NCBI GenBank assembly: GCA_002307055.1
Contig: DBTM01000015.1
Span: forward strand, 1 to 41,133
Direction: 5' to 3'
Source: Clostridiales bacterium UBA1316
GTDB taxonomy: Bacteria; Bacillota; Clostridia; Oscillospirales; Oscillospiraceae
DNA length: 41,133 nt
The position numbers and the translations under genes were made by a program. The notes under the pieces are model-generated. The model saw only the letters and a program-made list of their open reading frames with translations. It was not told the origin of the DNA and ran no database searches. Every line of letters starts with the position of its first letter. The first letter of the stretch is position 1. This document shows, one piece after another, positions 24,770-32,288 of the stretch.

Positions 24770-25911
24770 TTTACCTTGACAGCGCTGCGACAACTCTTCA
24801 GAAACCGCCGAACGTTCAAAAGAGAGCCTCATGGGCTTTCAGCCATTTAGGCAGCCCCGGCAGAGGCGGCCACAAAGCGGCGATGGAAGCCGCGGAGACG
24901 GCGTATCAATGCCGCGTGGCTGCCGCCAGGCTTTTTAATGTGAAGGACCCGGAAAATGTAATTTTCACCTTCAACGCCACACACGCGCTGAATATTGCAA
25001 TTAAAAGTCTGGTACGGCGCGGAGATAAAGTTATTATATCAGGCTACGAGCATAATGCCGTCACTCGTCCGCTTCATTCAATCGGTGCAAAAGTTTCAAT
25101 TGCGGCCTCAGAACTTTTTGAACCGGAAATGGCTCTTCTGGCTTTTGAAAAAAGGTTGACCGATGATACAGCACTTGTCGTTTGCAACCATGTCTCGAAT
25201 GTTTTCGGTTACATTCTGCCTGTTGACCGGATTATCGACCTCTGTCATTCTATGCATATTCCGTTTATTCTTGATGCTTCTCAGTCAGCAGGCGTTATCG
25301 ATATTGATTTTACCAAACTCGGTGCCGATTTTATCTGCATGCCGGGGCATAAAGGACTTTATGGCCCGCAGGGAACAGGCCTGCTGCTTTGCGCACGCAA
25401 GCCTGAATCACTCCTTCAGGGCGGAACAGGCAGCAATTCACTGTCAGCAGAAATGCCGGAAATGCTTCCAGACAAGCTTGAAGCCGGAACGCATAACATG
25501 CCGGGTATTTCCGGTCTTGCCGCAGGCTTAAAATATGTAGATAAAAGAGGCACGAAAGCGATACTCGCTCATGAGCGTGAACTCATTGAAGAAGCGGCCG
25601 GAGAGCTGATTAAGATGGATGGTGTCCGGGTTTTCAGAAGCGAATACGGCTATTGCCAAAGCGGCGTGCTCTCCTTTGTCATCGAAGGCATCCCGTGCGA
25701 AACAGTCGGTGAGGCGCTTTCATCCCGGGATATTTGTGTCAGAGCCGGATTTCACTGCGCGCCGCTTGCACATAAGACAGCGGGGACGATATCAACCGGT
25801 ACGGTACGTCTCAGCGTTTCCTGTTTTAATACAAAAAGGGAAATCCGCGCTTTTATAAACGCGGTTGAGGACATCGCACATGACAAATCTCTGTACGGAA
25901 AGCTGCTGTGA
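24766..25911 (+). CDS. Cysteine desulfurase family protein (EF2568 type)
   Basis: A class V aminotransferase-fold PLP enzyme. YLDSAATTLQKP starts the protein, the cofactor lysine is K196 in PGHKGLYGPQG, and the putative catalytic cysteine is C331 in RAGFHCAPLAH. The sequence style matches the EF2568-type desulfurase family (TIGR01977), which co-occurs with selD and selenium-dependent molybdenum hydroxylases, rather than the IscS/NifS housekeeping group. It would release sulfur or selenium from cysteine or selenocysteine. ATGA overlap with DUF3343 shows coupling. No selD, yqeB or yqeC is in this window. Substrate is not proven. Confidence 0.87.
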   Translation: MIYLDSAATTLQKPPNVQKRASWAFSHLGSPGRGGHKAAMEAAETAYQCRVAAARLFNVKDPENVIFTFNATHALNIAIKSLVRRGDKVIISGYEHNAVTRPLHSIGAKVSIAASELFEPEMALLAFEKRLTDDTALVVCNHVSNVFGYILPVDRIIDLCHSMHIPFILDASQSAGVIDIDFTKLGADFICMPGHKGLYGPQGTGLLLCARKPESLLQGGTGSNSLSAEMPEMLPDKLEAGTHNMPGISGLAAGLKYVDKRGTKAILAHERELIEEAAGELIKMDGVRVFRSEYGYCQSGVLSFVIEGIPCETVGEALSSRDICVRAGFHCAPLAHKTAGTISTGTVRLSVSCFNTKREIRAFINAVEDIAHDKSLYGKLL

Positions 25912-26077
25912 TGTGAAGCAAATAAAAATCGATGAAAATGTTCATACATATTTCGTTGCCATTTTTCGGTTTATATAATATAATAACTCATAATACTCAA
26001 ATACTACATTCGGCTTAATTGCTTTTGATTGTTTTATTTACTGTTGATAAAAATTTCTACTGAGGATGTTATTTATT

Positions 26078-26929
26078 ATGGAATCTGTGAAAGAAGTTCT
26101 TAGAGTTTTACTGAACTTTATACAGACCGTAAGCTTTTGGGATATACTCGATATTTTAATTGTTGCTTACCTCATCTACCGTACCATTACCGTCGTCAGA
26201 AAAACAAGCTCCGGCAGCGTTATAAAAGGTATCATACTTATTTTGGCATTCATGTGGCTGTCAAGTTTTCTGAATCTTAAGGTTATTAATTATCTGCTCG
26301 GCCAGACAATGAAACTTGGTATACTTGTGCTCATCATCCTTTTCCAGCCTGAGCTGAGGCGGTTCCTTGAACAAATGGGGAACAGAAATTTTAACTATAT
26401 ATTCGGCCGCAAAGCTACAATAGGCAACATAGAAGCCGGTATCGCCCATACAGTAGCGGCCTGTATGGAAATGTCTAAAAAAAAGACGGGCGCGCTCATT
26501 GTTTTTGAACGTGAAATTGCGCTCATCGACTATACAAAAACAGGGACACGTCTTGACTCAATCATGTCCGTCGAATTGCTGACGAGCATTTTCTACCCCA
26601 AATCACCTCTGCACGACGGAGCCGTCATCATCAGAGACGGTCGCATCTACGCCGCGTCCTGTATGCTTCCGATGACATCGAATCTCAATATCAGCCGTGA
26701 CCTCGGCATGCGGCATAGATCTGGTATCGGCATCAGCGAGGTTACCGATGCCGTTGTCGTTATTGTCTCCGAGGAGACAGGCTCTATTTCGGTCGCAATC
26801 AACGGTATGCTCAAGAGGCATCTTGCGCATGATACATTTGAGAAGTTACTGCGAAATGAACTGCTGCTTGACGAAAACACGACCACGGTCAAGAAAAAGT
26901 TCCGTGACAGATTTAGGGTGAGGAAATGA
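26078..26929 (+). CDS. cdaA: Diadenylate cyclase CdaA
   Basis: CdaA makes cyclic di-AMP from two ATP at the membrane. Three N-terminal membrane helices (about 20-35, 48-65, 70-90) are followed by the DAC domain with the catalytic D180-G-A182 (PLHDGAVIIRDG) and R212-H-R-S-G216. I prefer ATG 26078 (283 aa): GAGGA at 26062-26066 is upstream, whereas ATG 26066 overlaps it. A TATAAT at 25974-25979 could be the -10 of its promoter but no good -35 is seen; the 25912-26077 gap is AT-rich and otherwise empty. cdaR overlaps by ATGA, the conserved cdaA-cdaR pair. Confidence 0.95.
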   Translation: MESVKEVLRVLLNFIQTVSFWDILDILIVAYLIYRTITVVRKTSSGSVIKGIILILAFMWLSSFLNLKVINYLLGQTMKLGILVLIILFQPELRRFLEQMGNRNFNYIFGRKATIGNIEAGIAHTVAACMEMSKKKTGALIVFEREIALIDYTKTGTRLDSIMSVELLTSIFYPKSPLHDGAVIIRDGRIYAASCMLPMTSNLNISRDLGMRHRSGIGISEVTDAVVVIVSEETGSISVAINGMLKRHLAHDTFEKLLRNELLLDENTTTVKKKFRDRFRVRK

Positions 26930-28179
26930 TGCTTAGGAATCGAATTAACAAAATATTCGCAAGCAAAATATTTTTCATTATTTTCTCGGTACTGGCCTCT
27001 ATTACGATCTGGCTCTACGTCGCCTATGTTGAAAACCCTGATGTATCGATTAATATTAATGGCGTCAAGGTCGAATTTATTAATAAAGATTTTTTAGCCG
27101 ACAGGCAGCTTGTCATTACGAACATCAGCGCCGATACAGTCTCACTCAGATTTCTCGGAAAGCGTAATACTGTTTCGCATCTGACCAATACGAATATGAC
27201 GGTTAATGTCGACTTGGCGGAAGTCAAAACAACAGGTGTATTTCAGTTGTCTTATACGATTATTTATCCAATAGACGTCAACGCGGCGTCAACGACAATT
27301 ACAGGCCGGTCTGCCGACTATATTTCAATCACGGTCGACAAACTCGAAAAGAAGGATATCCCAGTCCGCGGAACATATGACGGGGGCGTTGCAGAAGGCT
27401 TCCAAGCCGAACCGATTGAAATTACTCCAAGCACTATTACGGTCTCAGGCCCGCAGGAAGAGCTTGCGAATATATCATATGCTTGGGTCTTGGTGAAGAG
27501 AGACAACATATCTAAGACATATGAGGATGAGCTCCCGTTTACAATGATGGATGTTAACGGAAACGAGGTAGCGTCTGACAAGCTCACCTTCAGCCAGGAT
27601 ACAGTCAGAGTGGTTATTCCTGTGGTCATGGTCAAAGAAATCCCGCTGACCGTGAACCTGCTGCCCGGTGCCGGGGCTGACAGCTCGAACACTGTGTACG
27701 TTATAAAACCGTCCACCATCACTATATCAGGCGACGCCGAAACACTGACGAATCTCAACCAGATTATTCTGGCTACTGTTGACCTGAGCAAGTTCCTGAA
27801 CGCCACAAGCTCTGATTACCAGATTGTCCTGCCCAATAACACGAATAATCTGACCGGTCTGACAACAGCAACAGTGACTGTCACGATTTCAGGCTTAGAG
27901 TCCAAGCACATGAATGCGAGTAATATACAGCTGGCAAATGTAACGGCTGGCTATTCGGCGTCCATCGTGACGAAGAGCCTTGATATTATCCTGCGCGGTA
28001 AAGCTGAGGAACTGGCTGAAGTGTCACCCTCAAACATCCGCGTCGTCGCGGATTTGACTGATCTCGGAGCGACAACCGGGACGTACAGTGTTCTTGCAAA
28101 AGTTTATGTTGACGGCGATTTAACAGCGGTCGGGCCAATCGGCGACTATAAAGTAACTGTTACCATCACAAAGGATTAA
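26926..28179 (+). CDS. cdaR: CdaR, YbbR-domain regulator of CdaA
   Basis: CdaR is a membrane-anchored extracytoplasmic protein that modulates CdaA. A single N-terminal membrane helix (about 13-34, IFFIIFSVLASITIWLYVAYV) is followed by a chain of YbbR repeats, four by eye, each ending in a TVTVS/ISVTVDK-like strand and containing the PSTITVSG or PSTITISG signature. Length 417 aa. Start at ATG 26926 overlapping the cdaA stop; ATG 26929 is possible. In many Bacillota glmM comes next; here it is DUF5685 instead. Confidence 0.93.
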   Translation: MMLRNRINKIFASKIFFIIFSVLASITIWLYVAYVENPDVSININGVKVEFINKDFLADRQLVITNISADTVSLRFLGKRNTVSHLTNTNMTVNVDLAEVKTTGVFQLSYTIIYPIDVNAASTTITGRSADYISITVDKLEKKDIPVRGTYDGGVAEGFQAEPIEITPSTITVSGPQEELANISYAWVLVKRDNISKTYEDELPFTMMDVNGNEVASDKLTFSQDTVRVVIPVVMVKEIPLTVNLLPGAGADSSNTVYVIKPSTITISGDAETLTNLNQIILATVDLSKFLNATSSDYQIVLPNNTNNLTGLTTATVTVTISGLESKHMNASNIQLANVTAGYSASIVTKSLDIILRGKAEELAEVSPSNIRVVADLTDLGATTGTYSVLAKVYVDGDLTAVGPIGDYKVTVTITKD

Positions 28180-28186
28180 CACCAAT

Positions 28187-29086
28187 ATGTTTGGATATAT
28201 AAAGCCGCTGAAAGACGAACTGAAGGTACGTGAATTCGAACAGTTCAAAGCATGCTATTGCGCGCTGTGCCACACACTGAAAAAGCAATACGGCGTATTC
28301 TCCAGAAATATATTGAACTACGATTTTACTTTTTTAGCAATGCTTCTATGGGACGAGTCCGAGGCGCCGGCATATAAATGCGCAAGATGCGTCGCGAGCC
28401 CTTTTATAAAAAAGACCTATTGTGCCTCCTCACACGCACTTGAAATCTGCGCCGGATACAGCGTAATACTGGCGTGGTGGAAACTTCGGGATTCTGTCGC
28501 CGACGAGAGTTTTTTAAAATCACTGCGTGACAGGGTCCTTTCGTTGATGCTTCGAAGAGCCTACAAAAAGGCGTCAAAAAACTACACGGCTTTCGAAAAC
28601 ACAGTGCGGCTGAGCCTGAGCGCGTTAAAGACGCTGGAACAATCCGGCAGCGATTCGCTGGATGCCTGCGCCAATCAATTTGCGGTTATTACAGAAGCAC
28701 TGGCCATAGACGCGGCAGACGGGTCGCAGCGACGTCCGCTTGAACAGCTGCTTTATCATACCGGCCGATTTATCTATATTATTGACGCATGCGATGATTT
28801 GGAAGAGGATACGAAGGCGGGCAGCTTTAATCCGGTGGCAAACCGCTTCAAAATCAAAACAGGCAAGTTGACAAACGCGGACAAAGAGACAATACGGGCG
28901 ACGCTGATCCATTCATGCAATCTGATCGGTACGGCGTATGAGCTCCTGCCGCAAAATGCGTGGACTTCAATTATACGAAATATCATATACCTCGGTATGC
29001 CGGAGGCCTGTGCGCGTGTACTCGACGGCACATGGAACTTTTACAGAGTCACTAGATTGAACAAAGGGAATGGGCAAACATTATGA
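28187..29086 (+). CDS. DUF5685 family protein
   Basis: This 299-residue soluble protein matches DUF5685: MFGYIKPLKDEL at the start, C23-Y-C25-A-L-C28 followed by NYDFTF near 44-49, K-C65-A-R-C68, and DDLEED at 203-208 followed by KAGSFNPV. It is predicted mostly helical, with no signal peptide. The function of the family is unknown. Two features stand out: a CxCxxC plus CxxC set that could bind metal, and an aspartate-rich motif that resembles the second Asp motif of squalene/phytoene synthases. It starts eight bases after cdaR and overlaps the J-domain gene (ATGA). Confidence 0.8.
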   Translation: MFGYIKPLKDELKVREFEQFKACYCALCHTLKKQYGVFSRNILNYDFTFLAMLLWDESEAPAYKCARCVASPFIKKTYCASSHALEICAGYSVILAWWKLRDSVADESFLKSLRDRVLSLMLRRAYKKASKNYTAFENTVRLSLSALKTLEQSGSDSLDACANQFAVITEALAIDAADGSQRRPLEQLLYHTGRFIYIIDACDDLEEDTKAGSFNPVANRFKIKTGKLTNADKETIRATLIHSCNLIGTAYELLPQNAWTSIIRNIIYLGMPEACARVLDGTWNFYRVTRLNKGNGQTL

Positions 29087-29691
29087 ATGATCCGTACAGC
29101 GTCATCGGCGTTTCACAAAACGCATCGGATGAAGAGATAAAGAAAGCATACAGGGAGCTGGTTCATAAGTACCACCCTGATAATTACCACAATAATCCGC
29201 TGGCTGATCTCGCGCAGGAGAAGATGAAGGAGATCAACGAAGCTTATGATAGTATTACGAGAAGCCGCAACGGCGGCGGCAGCGGCAGCGCCGGAAGCAG
29301 CGGCGCCTATAATGCCGGCAGCGCATATACCCGCTCAACAGGCGGCAGCGCGGAATTTAACCAGGTTCGGGCTGCAATCAATGCCGGGAATCTTGACCTT
29401 GCCGAAGAGCTTTTAAACGCCTCGCCTAACAAAAATGCGGAATGGAATTTCCTTATGGGCAGCCTTTACTATCGAAAGGGCTGGCTGGATGAAGCACGGC
29501 AATATTATCAAAACGCTGTCAAGATGGAGCCGAATAATCAGGAATACAACCAAGCACTCAGCTTTATGAGCAGAGGCGGACAAGCCTATAATCCGTTCGG
29601 TTTTAACACAGCCGGAACAAGCGGCGGCTGCGGCGCATGCGATATTTGCACGGCGATGATGTGTGCCGATGTCTGCTGTAATTGCATGTGA
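29083..29691 (+). CDS. J-domain protein with TPR and cysteine-rich tail
   Basis: Residues 1-62 form a J-domain with HPD at 31-33, expected to stimulate an Hsp70 ATPase. A glycine- and serine-rich linker (about 63-100) leads to one or two TPR units (about 104-165, YYRKGWLDEARQYYQNAV). The last 25 residues hold seven cysteines in CxxCxxC, then CxxxCC and CxC order. This is not the DnaJ of the dnaK operon: the zinc domain and C-terminal substrate domains are absent. 202 aa. It overlaps DUF5685 by four bases, so it could act as that protein's cochaperone, which is inference. Confidence 0.88.
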   Translation: MNDPYSVIGVSQNASDEEIKKAYRELVHKYHPDNYHNNPLADLAQEKMKEINEAYDSITRSRNGGGSGSAGSSGAYNAGSAYTRSTGGSAEFNQVRAAINAGNLDLAEELLNASPNKNAEWNFLMGSLYYRKGWLDEARQYYQNAVKMEPNNQEYNQALSFMSRGGQAYNPFGFNTAGTSGGCGACDICTAMMCADVCCNCM

Positions 29692-29693
29692 AC

Positions 29694-30212
29694 ATGAAAA
29701 ACAAGACGCGGACCATAACCCTGTCAGCTCTATTAACGGCGCTCACTCTTGTATTTCTATATTTAGCGAATATCATTCCGACAAGCCGCTTAGGGATCGT
29801 CGCGGTGGCATCGCTGTTCGCGGTTGCGTCTGTCGTAGAGGCGGGAATTGTCTCCTCTGTGTTTGTCTTTGTCGGCAGCTCAATAATCGGAGCACTCATC
29901 CTTCCGGATAAAACAACGGTGATGCTATACGTTTTGTTTTTTGGTTATTATCCTTTTATTAAGAGCATTGCGGAAAAGATTCGTCCGCGAGCAGTGCAAT
30001 GGATTATCAAGCTAGCCGTTTTTAACGCGTCTTTTACGCTTATATGGTATCTCTTCAAAAGCCTGTTATTTAATGGTTCATATCTTGACACGAATTTAAT
30101 TTTTGTATATTCGGCAGTTAATATCGTGTTTGTCCTTTTTGATGTCGGCTTAACAAAGCTCATCACTTTTTATATTGTGCGCATATCGAAAAACATTAAA
30201 AAAAATAACTGA
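29694..30212 (+). CDS. Polytopic membrane protein of unknown function
   Basis: A 172-residue protein with about five or six predicted membrane helices (about 8-28, 33-50, 52-72, 76-92, 105-125, 138-162) and a lysine-rich end. The N-terminal SALLTALTLVFLYLANIIP and the small-residue helices recall the substrate-binding S components of ECF transporters, but I cannot assign it. ATG 29694 is the likely start; GTG 29688 and TTG 29682 are in frame. There is no clear ribosome binding site, and translation is probably coupled to the J-domain gene that ends at 29691. Confidence 0.7.
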   Translation: MKNKTRTITLSALLTALTLVFLYLANIIPTSRLGIVAVASLFAVASVVEAGIVSSVFVFVGSSIIGALILPDKTTVMLYVLFFGYYPFIKSIAEKIRPRAVQWIIKLAVFNASFTLIWYLFKSLLFNGSYLDTNLIFVYSAVNIVFVLFDVGLTKLITFYIVRISKNIKKNN

Positions 30213-30226
30213 TAATTGGAGCTGCT

Positions 30227-31105
30227 ATGATAAAAAGTATGACAGGCTACGGCATTGCCAAGGGTGAATCCGGCGCAATCAGCATAACCGTTGAGCTCAA
30301 AAGCGTCAATAACAGATACCTTGACTGCAATATCAGAATGCCGCGTGTCTATACGGCCATCGAGGATACGCTGAAAGCCGCCGTTACACGCAGTATATCC
30401 CGCGGAAAGGTTGACGTTTTTATTAATGTCGACACGTCGAAAGCGGAGAGTATAGCAGTCAAAATCAATAAACCCGTTGCGGATGCCTACATAGCCGTAT
30501 TACAGACGCTATCGGATGAATACGGTCTTTCATCAAATGTCAGTGCGATTGAATTCGCACGTTTTCCCGATGTACTGCAGCTCGAGAAAAACGAAACAGA
30601 CGCGGATGCCCTGACAAAAGATATATGCGCCGTTCTTGAAGAGGCATTGCGGAATTTCGATATCATGCGCGCGCGGGAAGGCGACAACCTCTCCTCAGAT
30701 ATAACCCAGCGTTTAAATGAGATAGAACGCCTGACAAATAACGCGGAAGAAAGCTCACCTAAAAGTGTCGCAGAATACCGCGCGAAGCTTGAGGCGAAAA
30801 TGACCGAGGTTCTGCAGAATAAAGAGATCGACACATCGCGTATTCTTTTGGAAGCTGCGATATTTGCCGACCGCGTTGCCATCAACGAGGAAACCGTCCG
30901 GCTTAAAAGCCATATAGAGCAGCTTCGGGCCATGCTCAAGAGCCGCGAGCCCGTCGGCCGGAAACTCGACTTTTTAATTCAGGAGCTTAACAGAGAAGCA
31001 AATACAATCGGTTCTAAGGGCAATGACGTGGAAATGGCACATATTGTCGTGGATTTAAAAGCGGAAATCGAAAAGATCAGAGAGCAGGCGCAAAATATCG
31101 AATAA
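30227..31105 (+). CDS. yicC: YicC family protein, putative endoribonuclease
   Basis: YicC proteins were long annotated as stress-induced; work on E. coli YicC links them to RNA cleavage and small-RNA turnover. The family starts MTGYG (residues 4-8), has VELKSVNNRYLD near 22-33, and ends with LDFLIQELNREANTIGSKGND, which is highly conserved. Length 292 aa is normal. TTGGAGC precedes the ATG. It heads the yicC-remA-gmk-rpoZ-priA run, conserved in Bacillota. Confidence 0.94.
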   Translation: MIKSMTGYGIAKGESGAISITVELKSVNNRYLDCNIRMPRVYTAIEDTLKAAVTRSISRGKVDVFINVDTSKAESIAVKINKPVADAYIAVLQTLSDEYGLSSNVSAIEFARFPDVLQLEKNETDADALTKDICAVLEEALRNFDIMRAREGDNLSSDITQRLNEIERLTNNAEESSPKSVAEYRAKLEAKMTEVLQNKEIDTSRILLEAAIFADRVAINEETVRLKSHIEQLRAMLKSREPVGRKLDFLIQELNREANTIGSKGNDVEMAHIVVDLKAEIEKIREQAQNIE

Positions 31106-31116
31106 GGAGGAATTTT

Positions 31117-31392
31117 ATGAAACTGATCAATATCGGATTCGGCAATATGGTCTCTGCCAATAGGCTGATTGCAGTTGTCAGCCCTGAGTCGGCGCCGATT
31201 AAAAGGATTATTTCCGATTCGCGTGAAAAAGGTCAGCTCATCGACGCGACATACGGCAGGCGCACGAGGGCTGTTATTATTATGGACTGCGGTTATATCA
31301 TTCTTTCGGCAATTCAGCCGGAGACTGTGGCCGGGAGACTCTCTGTCAAAGGTGAACAGGAGACAGCGGAGGTTCCCGATGATGAAGGTTAG
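31117..31392 (+). CDS. remA: RemA/DUF370 extracellular matrix regulator
   Basis: RemA is a small DNA-binding regulator of matrix and osmoprotection genes in Bacillus. The DUF370 block INIGFGNMVSANRLIAVVSP and DSREKGQLIDATYGRRTRAVI are both present; the arginine-rich GRRTR is in the region shown to bind DNA. The last strand is VIIMDCGYIILSAIQPET. Length 91 aa. A strong AAGGAGG precedes the ATG, and the 3' end overlaps gmk by 14 bases. In this organism the targets are unknown. Confidence 0.93.
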   Translation: MKLINIGFGNMVSANRLIAVVSPESAPIKRIISDSREKGQLIDATYGRRTRAVIIMDCGYIILSAIQPETVAGRLSVKGEQETAEVPDDEG

Positions 31393-31945
31393 TGGCTGCG
31401 GTAAATTATTCATTATATCAGCGCCTTCAGGAACGGGAAAGAGTACCGTCATTCAAAGAATCATGCAGATTCGAAAGGATTTGTTTTTTTCTGTTTCTGC
31501 GACAACGCGTGCGCCCAGAGCCGGAGAAGTGGACGGTTCCTCCTACATGTTTTTAACGCACGCTCAGTTTGAAGAAAAAATCCGACAAAACGATTTTCTT
31601 GAGTACGCCGAATATGTCGGTAACTATTATGGGACTCCTAAAAAACCTGTTTTTGAGCAAATGAAGCGCGGAAACGACATAATTCTGGATATCGATGTGG
31701 TAGGGTGCAAGCAGGTGAAGAAATTTATGCCTGAAGCCATCACGATCTTCATCATTCCGCCCAGTCTTGAGGAGCTTGAGCTTCGTCTCAGAACCCGCGC
31801 GACAGATTCAGAGGATAAAATTATCAAAAGAATGGAACGCGCAAAAACGGAGCTAAGCGAAAAAGACACGTATGATTATGTCATTGTCAATGATTCTGTT
31901 GACGATGCCGCTCATGAGATATTAACCATCATGGATCGTGAATAA
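31379..31945 (+). CDS. gmk: Guanylate kinase
   Basis: Gmk phosphorylates GMP to GDP. The P-loop APSGTGKST is near residue 15, followed by SATTRAPRAGEVDG, the GMP-binding segment, and YYGTPKKPV. The C-terminal VNDSVDDAAHEI is typical. ATG 31379 or the adjacent ATG 31382 lies six or nine bases after GGAGG at 31368-31372, inside the end of remA; a much earlier in-frame start at 31169 would run through remA and is rejected. With 31379 the product is 188 aa. Confidence 0.94.
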   Translation: MMKVSGCGKLFIISAPSGTGKSTVIQRIMQIRKDLFFSVSATTRAPRAGEVDGSSYMFLTHAQFEEKIRQNDFLEYAEYVGNYYGTPKKPVFEQMKRGNDIILDIDVVGCKQVKKFMPEAITIFIIPPSLEELELRLRTRATDSEDKIIKRMERAKTELSEKDTYDYVIVNDSVDDAAHEILTIMDRE

Positions 31946-31987
31946 TGCGGGATAGCCGTACTGCGGCATCACGCTTATAAATATTCA

Positions 31988-32003
31988 GGCATATTATTAT
32001 GCC
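31988..32003 (+). repeat. Short palindrome before rpoZ
   Basis: GGCATA at 31988-31993 and TATGCC at 31998-32003 flank TTAT, 25 bases before rpoZ. There is no T-tract. It may be a small mRNA hairpin; the significance is uncertain. Confidence 0.3.
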
Positions 32004-32027
32004 ATCATTAAGAAGGGGTGCATCAAT

Positions 32028-32228
32028 ATGTTATATCCGTCTTTATCAGATTTACTTGAGCAGGTGAACAGCCGATATATGCTTGTCAATATCATTGCTC
32101 AAAGAGCGAGAGAAATTGCCGTAAAGAGTGAGGACACCGGTGTGCCGCTTGATAAAAAGCCTGTGTCCAGCGCGATCGAGGAAATTGCTTCAGGGGAAAT
32201 TAAAGTTAACTATGACAAGCTTTTCTGA
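32028..32228 (+). CDS. rpoZ: RNA polymerase omega subunit
   Basis: Omega helps fold and assemble the beta' subunit of RNA polymerase. The 66-residue protein has the family's NSRYMLVNIIAQRAREI helix near 14-30, the loop KPVSSAIEEIASGEI, and YDKLF at the end. GAAGGGGTG precedes the ATG. It sits between gmk and priA, the conserved place. Confidence 0.93.
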   Translation: MLYPSLSDLLEQVNSRYMLVNIIAQRAREIAVKSEDTGVPLDKKPVSSAIEEIASGEIKVNYDKLF

Positions 32229-32288
32229 CATACGCGTTTCGTCGCTTGTCTTAACGCATAATTACGAGCTAAAGAGGGTGTTTTACCC

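Noticed and set aside
31169..31378. Upstream extension of gmk
   Set aside because: It runs through remA in another frame; the ribosome binding site at 31368-31372 supports the start at 31379.
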